NCBI RefSeq assembly: GCF_000143415.4
Contig: NW_003314268.1
Location: forward strand, 1,193,247 to 1,257,246
Direction of reading: 5' to 3'
Source of the DNA: Selaginella moellendorffii
Lineage: Eukaryota; Streptophyta; Lycopodiopsida; Selaginellales; Selaginellaceae
Length of the DNA stretch: 64,000 bases
A program made the position numbers and the translations under genes. A model generated the notes under the pieces. The model had not been told where the DNA came from and ran no database searches. It saw nothing but the letters and a program-made list of their open reading frames with translations. Below, one piece after another: positions 47,148-58,900 of the stretch; position 1 is the stretch's first letter, and every line of letters begins with the position of its first letter.

Positions 47148-50100
47148 ATGGCGAAGGATAGGGCTAATGGAGGCAATCCTAAAAGCATATGTCATTTTCA
47201 GCTAGTTAATCAGACATATTGGCAGTGTGACCAACTTAGAGTCAGTTATCCCTTTGTTATCTCTCGTATGGGTGCTAGGGTTTCTTTGCGAATGGCTTCT
47301 CTAGCATCTTTGGCAAAATTTGTAAACATGAGGCCAAGAAAGAAGCAAATTGAGGCCACCACACTAATGGACGAGGAGCTAGAATGAGTTTCCAATCCAG
47401 ATCAGGTGCATGACCAAGAAGGGGAAAGGGAAGAGCAAGGATTGATAATCCAGCAATTGGAATCAACCATGCAAGCACTGATTGAGCAGAATCTTCTTCA
47501 CCAGCAGCAAGTCACAGCTATAATCCAGGACATGCAAGTTTCGGTCCAGTTGTTGCCTCTTTCTAGAGCATCATGTGAGGCCATGGTATGAGGAATTACG
47601 ATGAAGATGGAAGTTCTCTCTCCCCATCACGACAGTATCTCTGGCAGTTCCCCAATAGCCTCTTGTGCGAAGAAGTAACCTAGAGTTCCTTGAGCCGAGA
47701 TTCCAAGGTCTGCTGCTTCTCCACTAAAAGACGCATTTCTGCTATGCTCTCATATTGTTGATCTGCTAAGATCCAAGGGTGGTGAGTCCAATCCTACAAC
47801 TATCCTTCTCATCCAGGAGTCACGGATTGTTGGGGAGAACACCATTCTCTTCATCAGCAGCGAAATGGGATAAGGACAAATCTCAATTGCCAACTTATGG
47901 AGGCAAGAACGATTGACAGAAGCTTTTGGAGTGGATTTATTGCCATGAGAGAAACTTTGTGATGCGTGAACCTCGGGAGGTGGAGAAGGTACCCTTGGTG
48001 GCCAATTATCTCACAGATTTGGCTTCTGAGTGGTATAGCAGCCTAGAGCGGGCCAGAGTGTTTCCGGATTGGGAAACATTCAAGACCATGCTTACTGAGG
48101 AATTTCTGCTCTCCTCAGTCTAGGACCTTCCATTCAACAAACTTTATGATCTACGGTACCACCCACGAACACAGACTTTACAGGCTTTTAACCGAGAATG
48201 GCTACAAGTTTGGCGTGGATGATATTCCTGAATCAGCCCTGGTTCAATGCTATGTAGCTGCTTTACCCACATCAATGGGAGCTGATGTAGATCAAATGTC
48301 CCCTACGTCCATCTGTCAAGCCATGCAACTGGCTTTGAACGCAGATCTCAAATACAAGGAGTGGGAGTCAACAAGTAAACCACGTTTTGATTGGCCTCGT
48401 TTGCAACCTCGGAGCATGGCAGAAATCAGCAAGTCATTAAGCAATGGATTATCATCAACTGCAGGGAAACAAGTGCCATTTTCATCCATGTTGCTTCCCC
48501 TACAAGAGCGGCTCAAACAATTGGAAGACACGAAGTTGGGCAAGTGTTTTGATTGCGGAGCAAAAATGGGAACGGGGACATAGACAGGTTTGTAAGGCTC
48601 GAACAGGTCAGCAACCAAGGGGCAGGTTGACAAGTATTTAGTTCCAACAAAACGGCGATGGAGATCTCATTCCTGTGGCTTTTGAGGACTTGGACTTAGA
48701 ACAAGAGATTTTTGTTTGGGAGGGTGAAGTGTCATCTCAAGTTCCAGGAGAAGAAGCCACGTTAGGAGCCACCATTTCACTGCCATCCTCTTTGGGGAAG
48801 ACAGGACCACAGTGCATTCGGGTAACAGGAACAGTTTTAGGTCGTCAAGCATTTGTGTTGGTAGAATTGGGAGCTTCACATTCCTTTGTGAACGCTTGTT
48901 CACTGACCAAACTTCGCTTGACAACCAAACCAGCTCCAATTCCATTGGATGTGGAGATTGCCAATAGGGGAGTTATCCGAGTGAATCAGATGGTATCTTG
49001 TCACTTGGTGGTGAACAACTTCATGCTGGTGGAGCACTTTTATGTCATGGACATGGGGCCCATTGACTTCGTTTTGGGAGTTCAGACTCTTGAACGTTTT
49101 GGTGACATCACCATAAACTTTGCTACTCAACGATTAGCCTTCACCTTTGAGGGACAACACGTTGAATGGCTAGGGGTGCCACCAAAGCAAACAGATTCAG
49201 CACAGAACTGCATCCCAGTGCTGGAAACTTTTATGAGGTGGTAATGAGTGCTTGATCTATCATAGACACGAAGGGTTGCTGGAGACAGTAGAGAGCTTTT
49301 TGGAAGGAGCCCGACTTTCCTTTCTTTTGTACCTTCAAGAAGAAAAGATAGCTGAGTTGCATCTTTCGGACCTGGGTGTGAAGAAAGCAGAACAACACTG
49401 CGAAGAAAGCAGTAGGGGTCCAGGTGGGCAGCTAGAGACGGGTGTGAAGAAAGTAGGACAACACTGTGAAGAAAGCAGTGGGTTTCATGCTCAAGCTTTA
49501 AGTCCAGGTGTGAAGAAAGTAGGACAACACTGTGAAGAAAGCAGTGGGTTTCATGCTCAAGCTTTAAGTCCAAGTGTGAAGAAAGCAGCAGGGACTTGAA
49601 TAAGCTCAAGACTGCACTTGAAGAAAGTAGCAAAGAAAGTGGTAGTGCAATGAATTTGGTTGCTAGTGACAGGCAACTCGATTCCAGTCTTTGTGGGAAG
49701 GGGGAAGAGTTCTCATCAGTTGAGGTGGAGGAGGCAATGACAGACATAAATTTTTCCTCCATGCATGCAAATATCAAGGTAGTGGCGATCCAGCATGCCC
49801 GTGTTTTCACTTGAAAGATTAGTAATCGTTTTAGTGAAGTCACCAGGATCACACATCGGATTGAGTTAGAACCACACTCCATCACAGTTAACTTTCCGAT
49901 AATTCATCTAAGTAGGGAGGAATGAGCCATCGTTGATACCATGGTGGAGGAATTACAACAGGAAGGGTTGGTGGAGGAAAGCAATAGTCTGTTTGTATCT
50001 CCCATGCTTCTCGTTCTTAAGAAGGATGGTTCATGGAGATTAGTGGTGGATTACAGGGCCCTTAATAGGATAACTGTCAAAAATAAGTTCTCTATTCCCA

Positions 50101-51002
50101 GGGTAGATGAGCTTCTGGATGAGCTTGGCAGCACCAAGTTCTTTTCCAAGATTGACCTTCGTTCTGGTTACTATCATATTGCCATGCAGGATGAGGACAA
50201 GGCCAAGACAGCATTCAGGACTCACCAAGGATTGTTTCAATTCAGAGTAATGCCTTTTGGCCCGCCTGCTACGTTTCAAAGTCTCATGAACAAGCTCTTG
50301 GCTAAGTATTTCTTCCAGTTCATTGTAGCTGTTTTTAATGACATACTAATCTATAGTTAGGACTGGACAGAACACTTGCACCACTTGGAAGTGATTTTAT
50401 CCATTTTGGAGAACAATGCTTTGGTTGCAAAGTTATCCAAGTGTTCTTTTGGACTAAAGACCATTCAGTACCTTAGATTTTGTGTAGGACATTGGCAAGG
50501 TATGGGTTGATCCATCACAATTATAAGTTGTTGCAAATTGGCCACTTCCCAAATCTTTGAAGCAACTATGAGCTTTTTATGGCTTTGTAAACTATTTACA
50601 TTGCTTGCCTCTATTGCGGCTCTGCTCAGCAATATTTTGCGCTCTTCTACTTTTCAATGGTCAGATGTAGCCCAAGAATCATTTGAGTTGCTGAAGCAAC
50701 AACTTCTGGGTGCACTGTTACTTTTGCTTCCAGATTTCTCGCAACTTTTCATTGTTGATACTGATGCATCAGATGCATGAATTGGAGCAGTTCTCTGCCA
50801 AGGAGAGGAATTGGTGGCCTTTGATAGTTGTCGCTTCTCTGTTCAGAAGTTCAGGTTACTAGTGTATGAACAGGAAATGCTAGCAGTTATTCATGCAATT
50901 GGTCGCTACCACCATTATCTGTTGCCTCGACAGTTTATGCTCCAAACAAACCATCACAGCCTCAAATTTATTTTGGAGCAACAACATTTGTCCAAGAAAT
51001 AG
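47148..51002 (+). pseudogene. Z copy 2 gag-pol remnant
   Basis: Gag fragments run 47148-48640 (YLTDLASEWYSSLERARVF; a CFDCG...GH zinc-knuckle remnant near 48547). A protease-like part lies at 48675-49244, with ELGASHSF where DTGA.HSF is expected, then DFVLGVQTLERFG. A repeat-rich linker covers 49370-49610. RT covers 49941-50359 with FNDILIYS at 50333-50356, so the first catalytic Asp is Asn as in X. RNase H covers 50538-51002. An inverted patch of about 160 bp lies at 47612-47770. Confidence 0.8.
49440..49610 (+). repeat. 66-bp (22-residue) tandem repeat in Z linker
   Basis: Repeats of a GVKKVGQHCEESSGFHAQAL-type unit: two near-exact copies plus diverged ones on either side. Z copy 1 (29960-30235, minus) has a different number of units. 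Confidence 0.85.
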
Positions 51003-51676
51003 CAGTGCTGGGTGGAGCAACTGCAAGCATTGGATTTCACTACAGGGAAAAGCACATCCTTCCTGATGTGTTAGGGTTTAGGTTCATGATGATTTGAACG
51101 TACTGAAGCATCAACATTGTCTAGTATTTCCAGACAGGAAGCAGTGTATGTTGATAAGATTCGCGAAGGCTACTCACTGGATCCGACGCTTTCGGGTATC
51201 TGGCAACAGTTTTGTGATAATCCTGACCATACGCATGACAAGTTCTCAATTCAAGCCACAACTTATGCAAGGAGATCTGTCATGCAAGCATTTTGGCAAG
51301 ACATCCATATTAAGTGTGTGTGTATATATATATCATAAATATATAAATATCATTGTTAATGTTAAAATAAAGACAAAGGGCTTGCTATCCTAGAGATTTT
51401 TGGTGCAACAAACGCAGACAAATTGCTCTGAAACCCCAGCAATCTGGAAACTAGAAACATTAAACCAGCCAATTGCCATATAGTAGAATCACTCTAAAGT
51501 ATGGTTTTTGTCAGGCGTGGCTCAAATAGCACTCTTGGAAAGCTTAAATCCAAATGCCAATTATACATACTGTACAGCGTCCACTTAAGGCTCAACTAAA
51601 ACAATCTAACCTTCTTGAGCTTTAAAGCAAAATTCATCAACACAATTCTTTGATGACTTCGCTCATTCTCTCTCTT

Positions 51677-53312
51677 CTAACCAACGCAGCCCTTGAGCTT
51701 CATCTTGAGAAGCTCGGGAAGCTCCCTCTCAAACTCTCCAACAAACTGGTCCACGACATCACGACAGAACCCGCTCACAATCATTGCTGCTGCTACGTCC
51801 TCGCTGATGCCTCGCTGCCTGAAGTAGAACAGCTGCTCGTCGCTCACCTTGGACGTGCTCGCCTCGTGCTCGATCCGGGAGCTCGGATTCCGTCCCTGAT
51901 GATCCAAAAGTTCCATACAAACTCGTGAAACCTGTAAACGTGCAATGGGGCTCATATACCTGGATGACTGGAAAGGTGCTCGCAGTAGACTTGTTTCCAA
52001 TGAGCAGCGAGTCGCACTGCGAGAAGTTCCTGGCTCCAGCTGCCGAGGGCTGGATCTGCACGAGCCCCCGGTAGCAATTCGTGGAGTTTCCAGCCGAGAC
52101 TCCCTTGCTCACGATGAAGCTCTTGGTGTTCTTCCCAAGATGGATCATCTTGCTGCCCGTGTCGGCCTGCTGCTGGTTTTGTGTCAATGCCACCGAGTGA
52201 AACTTCCCCACGGAGCCATCGCCTCGCAGCACAACGCTAGGATACTTCCAAGTGATCGCGGAGCCAGTCTCAACTTGCGACCACGATATCTCCGACTTCT
52301 CTCCGTCACAAAGTCCCCTCTTGGTCACGAAGTTGTAAATCCCACCGCGTCCCTGGAGCAACACCTCACGATCAAACCAAGGAGGTAACGTCAAACCCGA
52401 AGGAGAGAACCTGCTGATCACCGGAGTACCAGTTTTGCACCGTGTAGTAGTCGATCTTTGCGTTCCTCGCGCAGTAGAGCTCCACGACCGCGGCATGGAG
52501 CTGGTTTGTGTCGTGAGCCGTGGCCGTGCAGCCCTCGAGGTACGTCAGGTGACCACCCTCCTCGACCACGATCAAAGTTCGCTCGAATTGCCCAGTCTCT
52601 GGCGCGTTGATCCGGAACTGCGTGGAAAGAGGGATGCTCACTCCTCCCCCGGCCTTCACGTAGCAAAATGATCCATCGCTAAACACCGCCGAGTTGAGAG
52701 CCGCGTAGAAGTTGTCCGAGGCCGGAACCACGCGGCCGAGGTTGTCCCGGACGACCTCCGGGAACTCGCGCACGGCCTGGGAGAGCGAGCGGAAGAAGAC
52801 ACCGCCGTCCTCGAGCTCCCGGTGGTGGGTCAACGCCACGGACGTGCTGTCAAAGACGGCGTCAACGGCCATTGACCTGGGCTTAGACCCAGGCGTTGAC
52901 TCGGGTGGCGGCCCCAGGTCAACGCCCAGGCGCTGGTATGCGTCGACGATGGCGGCGTGCTCCGAGGGCTTGGGCTCCGAGTAGTAGCTCATGTCCTGGA
53001 AGTCAACGGGCGGGTGGCGAAGCTCGGACCACGAGGGCGGTGCCATCTTTTGCCACTTGTGGAAGGCGTCCATCCGGAAGTCGAGCATCCATGGCGGCTC
53101 CTGGCGCTTGCTGGAGATGAGGCGGATCGTCTCCTCGGACAGCCCCTTGGGGATTGATACGGACTCCACCTTGGAAGAGAAGCCCCATTTCCTGCAAGCA
53201 CACCAGCAAGTTCTTTTCCTTCCAACAGAGATTTGATTTGAGTGTGCTCTTACCCGTAGTCACAGTTTAGAAAGCGATCAATGGTGGTAGCGTCTGTTCC
53301 CACCGTCGCCAT
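51677..53312 (-). CDS. SUFB: Fe-S cluster assembly scaffold SUFB (ABCI8)
   Basis: Exons complement(53254-53312, 53191-52411, 52352-51960, 51895-51677) join in consistent phase to give 483 aa. Conserved blocks are KWGF..., [29 protein letters not shown]-type text, [98 protein letters not shown] and the C-terminal [10 protein letters not shown]...[14 protein letters not shown] with SUFC and SUFD builds Fe-S clusters in plastids. The first visible ATG gives almost no transit peptide. An AG at about 53345 preceded by a pyrimidine-poor AT-rich stretch could end an upstream intron, so a 5' exon may be missing from this model. Confidence 0.93.
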
Positions 53313-53799
53313 CGGGGCGTCGCCGATCACACCTCTTCTCCACGCCCTAGACTTGAGTAGCCCTAAAAATGTATATTATTTTGCGAAAGTAATTATATAA
53401 AGCTACAGATGTAAAACATATTTACTTTGATTTTAAAAACGTTTATAATAGCATATGCTAAAATATCCTAAAATATAATGGAATATTCAGTTTACTTAAT
53501 TTGTAAAGATATCGAGAATATACGTAATATTACGCGATAGTTACATGGAATTCTAACCATCTGGTAAGTGTCCACATGGCATTTCAAGTCTTTCCAAAGT
53601 GAAATATTCAAGGGTAACTAACCGGTTCAAACGCAAGTAAAAATGTACATATACCGTGTTGTATTACGCCTTGAATGATAGCAAGTCAGTGCAATGAAAC
53701 TAAACCAGCTGGAAAACCTTTTACTTTGGAGGAAGATTTCTTTCGTGCCATCTCCTCTCCTCTTTTCTTGCGTCTTGATCCTTTCTCTAGCTCGTGAAA
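53313..53799. other. SUFB 5' flank / divergent intergenic region
   Basis: AT-rich from 53370 to 53690, suitable for an intron or promoter. No SUFB transit-peptide exon could be recognised here. Nothing else seen. Confidence 0.4.
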
Positions 53800-55070
53800 A
53801 TGCTCTCCCAGTCGGCATTGCTCTTGCCAGGCTCGAGATCGCAGCAGATAGCAAGGATTGCTTCTCGCCCATACCGCTTTCGCGCCCAGCAATCGTTCCC
53901 CGGCAATCCAAAAGTCTCAAATCCCATGGATGGTTGGCTGAGGAGCAACGAAGCGCGATCCAAGAACGAAGGATGCGTCGCAGCGGTCACGGGCCACAAA
54001 GACGCTGGAGTGCCCGTGGCGGAGGCGTTGATGAGCGCAGCAAGAAGCTTGGAATCCGGGGCCGCTGTGGTGGAATTGGCGTCATCGGGCAAGCTGGTGC
54101 TTCTTCCCAATGCTTTCCACCTCGAGTTCCTGGACGACTGCTTCTTGCCCGGCCATTCTTCGATCGGCTTCGCCCAGCATTCAAAGATCCAAGCTCTTTC
54201 AAGATCCTGGCGGCAGATCCTGGGCATGCATGCGCCTTCTGTGGATTCCTCGTCGGCATGGAGCTCGACGTCCCGATCAATGGCCTCGAGGGCGGCGACG
54301 GCGACACTGCATCCGATTTTCTCAAGGTGGTGGATATTTGCAGGCGGATGGTCGGGCCTGTCGCAGCTATCTGGATCGTTCGAGGAAAGATGTATGAGTT
54401 TTCGGATCAAGACTGTGGCTACTGGCTCTCTTCCGACGATCAGAGCGTCAAGGCTGGTGCTTCCGGCCTCAATGCAGCAGTGGTGATTCGACAGGTCATG
54501 CCTGGCGAGCTGGTTTGCATCGACGGCAACGGCACCACGTCCAGAGTCCAATTCAACGCCGGCGAACGATCACTGGAATGTGGCATCGAGGTCTTCATCC
54601 AATCGTCATGGAACTACCGGATCCATCGTCTCCGGAGAGCTCTCTGCAAGCGCCTGGCACAGCTTCCGTTACCAGAGGTTTGGATCAGGGCGATGGTCAT
54701 AGCCGACGGACGCGAGAATGATCGCTTGGCCGAGGAATTCGCGAAGGCTAAAGGGTTCTCGTATTCCAGAATTGGCCACCATAGCTTTGGAGAGCTTGTG
54801 CGAGGTAACCGAGTACTCGTCGTCGGCTCGTCATACCAGAGGGCTCTTGAGAGTGTCACACGTCTCAAGGGAGGAGAGTATGGGCCGGGTGTCATCCATG
54901 TCCTACTTTTCTCTCCAGTGGTGACCATGGATTGCTGCTACAGCAAGCTGGCGACCATGGTTTCGCAGCAGGAAGTGGACGTGAAATGGCTTCCGGTGGA
55001 GGATTTCTACGACGTCGTGGCCCAGGAAACTGGGAAAACTCCGTGCTGTGCTTGCTTGAGAAACGCCTGA
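53800..55070 (+). pseudogene. divergent amidophosphoribosyltransferase (PurF/GPAT)-like locus with a frame break
   Basis: Starting at ATG 53800, frame 1 gives an organelle-targeting-like N-terminus (Ser/Arg-rich) and then text following the PurF glutaminase domain: EGCVAAVTG (family ECGVVGIYG), LESGAAVVE, LPGHSSIGFAQHSK. At about 54186-54204 homology jumps to the other frame (53694 frame). That frame continues with FLKVVDICRRMVGPVAAIW, MPGELVCIDGNG and RVLVVGSSYQRALES (family RVVVVDDSIVRGTTS), and ends CCACLRNA at 55070. The PRPP-loop aspartates are replaced (VVGSS), and the catalytic N-terminal Cys is displaced by one. A cryptic intron 54097-54203 would also restore frame but would remove conserved-looking text. 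PurF starts purine synthesis; this copy is unlikely to be catalytic. Confidence 0.6.
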
Positions 55071-55347
55071 GAGTTTGTAACTTTGAACCATCTGAAATAA
55101 CATGTTCTTTTTCGTTTCCTCCCTGGTCAACGAGTCAACGACCATGCCGGGCTTTGACCCGGGCGCGGACCGAGGTCAACGCCCAGCCGGTGACTGCTCG
55201 GACAGCCCTTCGGACTCTCTCTCGAATATCCCATGATTATAACTCTTACGCATTGACTTCAAAAGAAACGAAACCTTAGGGGATCTTTGTAAGAAACCAG
55301 AGTGAAAAAACAAAGTTAGATTGGCGAGTCAGTAACTAACAAGATCA

Positions 55348-55704
55348 TCAATGAACAAACGCTAATCTTGCGAGGTGCTCCACGCACGAGTAGTACTCGA
55401 GCTTCCTGATCTTCGAGGCCCAAAACGATCCAGGCGTGGAAGAGAAAGGGCTGGATCGTTTCTTCTTGTTGGCTCGTCTGCTGCTGGATTCGTGCTGCTG
55501 CTGCTGCTGCCGCTGCTGCTCTCGATTCTCCTCCTGCTCTTCGCTCTCGATCCCTTCAGGGATCGTTTGCAAGGTGGGATTTAGCCTCTTCTGGCGGCGG
55601 CGGAGATAGGCGCGCTGCATTTGCTCCTCCTCGCTGATGAGCATCCCATTCCGGACGAGATCTCGCTGGAAGAGCCCGCCCCTTGGCCGGCACCAGCGAC
55701 CCAT
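55348..55704 (-). CDS. hypothetical small basic/Gln-rich protein
   Basis: A 118-aa ORF with RAYLRRRQKRLNP, a Glu/Gln-rich stretch ending in a five-Gln run, a basic ANKKKRSS cluster (nuclear-localisation-like), and a hydrophobic C-terminus. It shares a promoter region of about 270 bp with the divergent RAD54B-type gene. I do not recognise a family, and expression cannot be judged. The rest of 55071-55347 shows no gene. Confidence 0.45.
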   Translation of the reverse strand: MGRWCRPRGGLFQRDLVRNGMLISEEEQMQRAYLRRRQKRLNPTLQTIPEGIESEEQEENREQQRQQQQQHESSSRRANKKKRSSPFSSTPGSFWASKIRKLEYYSCVEHLARLAFVH

Positions 55705-55836
55705 TGCCCTAATTCGCCCAAATTCCTAGATTGCCCTCACCGATCGATCCCAATCGGCCAAATCGTTAGCTCCCATCGTTTAGCTCCTATCGCTGGCCGG
55801 CTTACCTCATCTCCATCCTGGAAGACGTGGATGGGG

Positions 55837-55955
55837 GCCACGTGTCGTGGATCCCACCAATCGTGACGTGGCTATTTTCTTACTCTTTAAATCGTGACGT
55901 GGACGTATGACGTGTCATTGATGTTGACGTTGTACTGCTCAAATGATTTTCCCGC
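55837..55955. promoter_or_regulatory. bidirectional promoter: ACGT-core cluster and E2F-like site
   Basis: ACGT-type motifs: GCCACGTGTCG (55837-55847), CGTGACGTGG (55862-55871), CGTGACGTGGACG (about 55893-55905) and TGACGTGTCA (55908-55917). TTTTCCCGC at 55947-55955 fits the plant E2F consensus and lies 20 bp before the RAD54B-type start codon. E2F control would suit a recombination gene used in S/G2 phase; this is inference. Confidence 0.5.
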
Positions 55956-55974
55956 GCTAGGGTTCTTCCGATCG

Positions 55975-58900
55975 ATGGAAGTGATTGAGGTGGAGAACGC
56001 CTGGCCGGACGTGGACGGATTCCTCACGCGCATTGTGATGGAGACGAGCGCTAGGTCGAGCGTCAAGCCGCCGCTCCCGCTCAGGCCGGCGCTGTGCGGG
56101 GATATGGATCCGGATCGATCGCTGCTCTCTCTCGGCGGCAGCGATTTTAGCGGTGGTAGCAGCTCGATCTCGCGGAAATCCGTGTCGGCAGCGTCTTCGG
56201 CGTCCAAGAAGCTCTGCGTCGAGGTGCCATGGCGATATTTCGAGGTCATGTACAGCGTCAAGAAGAAAAACTCCAGGAAGCCAGGGCCGCGATCCGATGG
56301 CGTTCTTGCGGTCCAGGGATCGAGCTACAATCTGCTCGACAAGGACGGCAAGTCGATCAGCAAAAGAAAGATTTCGGGAAAAGAAATCAAAGAGAATTCT
56401 TCTCTCGAGGTCAGGAGTTCTTTCACTCGATTAAGAAAATGTCATTATCCTGGCGCAGGTTTTCAACTTTGTGATCGAAGTATTGGACGAGATCCCCGAG
56501 GAAGAGTACCTCAGCGGGAAGATCTTCTCAACGAGCAGGCCTACCTTTCCTTCTTCCGAAGGATCGGACATTACTGTCGAGTCCGCTCGGAATCCTGGAA
56601 GGTAAATGATTCTAATCATCTTCGATCGTGATTGAATTTATGTGGTCAGAGAAAGGCTGTCTAGGCCAATGCAGATTCTGGAGGTAAATTACGTAAATTT
56701 CCACCACAGCCAGTAACTAACGATGGTTGAGCACAGAAAGACCAGCTTGTTCTCAACATGGCAGAAGTTGCAAATGGCGCTGCTCCAGTCGTTGTTGATC
56801 CAGTAAGTTGATATTTACTGTCGCTTGTATTTTCTAAGGTATTTTTTCTTTCAGTACATCGCTTCTAAACTTCGACCGCACCAGAGGGAGGGAGTGAAGT
56901 TTATGTACGAGTGCGTCATGGGACTGAGATCTCGCACATTTACTGGCTGTCTACTAGCTGACGAAATGGGTGAGATATCTCGAGTTTTATAGGTTAAATA
57001 CTTAAGTCGCGAGTTTTTGGGCCAGGTCTCGGGAAAACTGTGCAAGTCATTGCACTGATTTGGACGCTGCTTCGTCAGGTAAATTGTTCTTTTCAGTTTT
57101 TGTGCTCGGCTTACATTTGGGTTCATATGGCAAGGGTTCTGGAGGAGTTCCCGCTGTAAGGCGAGCAGCAGTTGTTTGCCCGTTGACGCTAACCCGAAAT
57201 TGGGGAAAAGAGGTGGTTAATAGCTAGAAACGAACAAGCTTAACTGGACAGCATTTCCAGGTGCGTAAGTGGCTGGGCTCGGAAAGGTTGAAAGCAATGG
57301 TCGTCGACTGCGCAAGAGAGGTACTTAATACCAGAGAAAACAACTAACTAGATGCTTTCATATTTTAGGCAGCAGAAAAGATAATCGACTTCAAAAACGA
57401 CAGCTTCTGTCCTCTTTTAATCACGTCGTATGAAATACTAAGGAAGCACAAGGATATTGTTGCCTCGACGAATCTTGAGCTTCTTATCTGCGATGAAGCT
57501 CATCGACTGAAAAGCTGGTAATACTATACACTTGTTTAATTCTTTACAGCGAGAACAACCAATGGTTCAGCAAGGGAAACAAAACGATTGCGTCACTGGC
57601 TTCGTTGAACTGCAACAAGAGGATTTTACTCGTAAGATTTTGTAGCCTTCACGGCTTTCTAACGCCTGGCTCTGACTGGCAGACTGGAACACCCGCCCAG
57701 AACAACTTAAGCGAGTTTTATGCTTTGCTTGATTTTGCCAATCCAGAGCTATTGGGTTCCTACAACGAGTATAAGAATATCTACGCTTCTCCCATTGAGC
57801 AAAGTCGGGATCGCAACGCCAGGTACGTTTTTCAATCTGTGAAGAGGAAATTAATGCTTGTTGTTTGACAGCCACGCTGAGAAAGAATTAGGCTCAGAGA
57901 GATCGGAAGAGCTGAAACAAATGACAAGCTTTTGCATCCTTCGAAGGACATCTGAGATAAACAAGGAGCACCTTCCACCGAAATCAGAGTAACCGGTTAT
58001 TTACCAAAGTTTCTACTGTTTTAGCTTTTTGTTTTGCAGGTACGCCGTGTTTTGCAAACTTCACGATGTTCAGATTAGTCTTTACGAGATATTTGTCAAG
58101 TCTCAGGTAAACACTGGCATAGTACTATACTTCTCAGCTGGTCTGTGGCAATGCAGTTCGTACGAACCATGCTAAACTCAGATATTCAACGTGCGCACGT
58201 TCTTTCTGCAATTGGAGCGCTGCGTAAACTTTCAAGCCATCCGGGGCTGCTACAGAGTGATATGAAGCACGTTACGAGCGCGGAAATTAAGAATCAACCA
58301 TTTTTTCATCGCGCCGAAGAATTGCTTGATCTTTCTGATGTCCAAGCATCCTTGAGGTACGACAATTACAGTTAGCCGTGGCCAAGTTGCTACTTGTGCA
58401 GAGATGTCGTGAGGCACGATTGGAGCCTATCTGGAAAGTTCGTGTGCTTACAACATCTTCTTTTAGCGACTATACAATGCAACGACAGAATTGTGATCGC
58501 TTCCAACTTCACACAAACCTTGGACTTGATAGAGGTTCGAAGGGCTTGCGTTTTTCTGAGTGTTTCTTAATTTTTAAATCTTGCAGGCAATGTGCAATGA
58601 ACACTCATGGAAGTTCGTTCGACTGGACGGTGGAACCATGATATCGGAAAGACAGTCACTCGTCGAACGGTTCAATCGAAGAATTGGAGAGGCGTCGATC
58701 TTCCTCCTGTCCTCCAAAGCTGGTGGAACTGGCCTGAACCTCATTGGGGCAAACAGGCAACAACTATCTGATGTCATCCATCTTCAAGGGAGCTCTTTAT
58801 AATCTTGTTGTTTGCCTTTCAGGCTCGTTTTAGTCGATCCAGATTGGAATCCAGCAAACGACGCGCAGGTATGAAGACTGATAAGCTGTCCCATCTCACC

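Larger units (their letters stand above)
46915..51340 (+). mobile_element. Ty3/gypsy element Z, copy 2 (unit 2)
   Basis: The LTR ends at about 47089 and a primer-binding site (TGGTATCGGAGC) is at 47091-47102. Gag, protease, RT and RNase H remnants follow in order. The element is cut off after RNase H near a TG/TA microsatellite that borders SUFB 3' flank. The LTR start could not be fixed, and neither integrase nor a 3' LTR is present. Confidence 0.8.

Noticed and set aside
54097-54203. A normal 107-bp intron repairing the PurF-like frame
   Set aside because: It would delete text resembling the conserved GDIAIGHVRYS region, and the donor (GTGCTT) is weak. A frame break seems likelier, though not proven.
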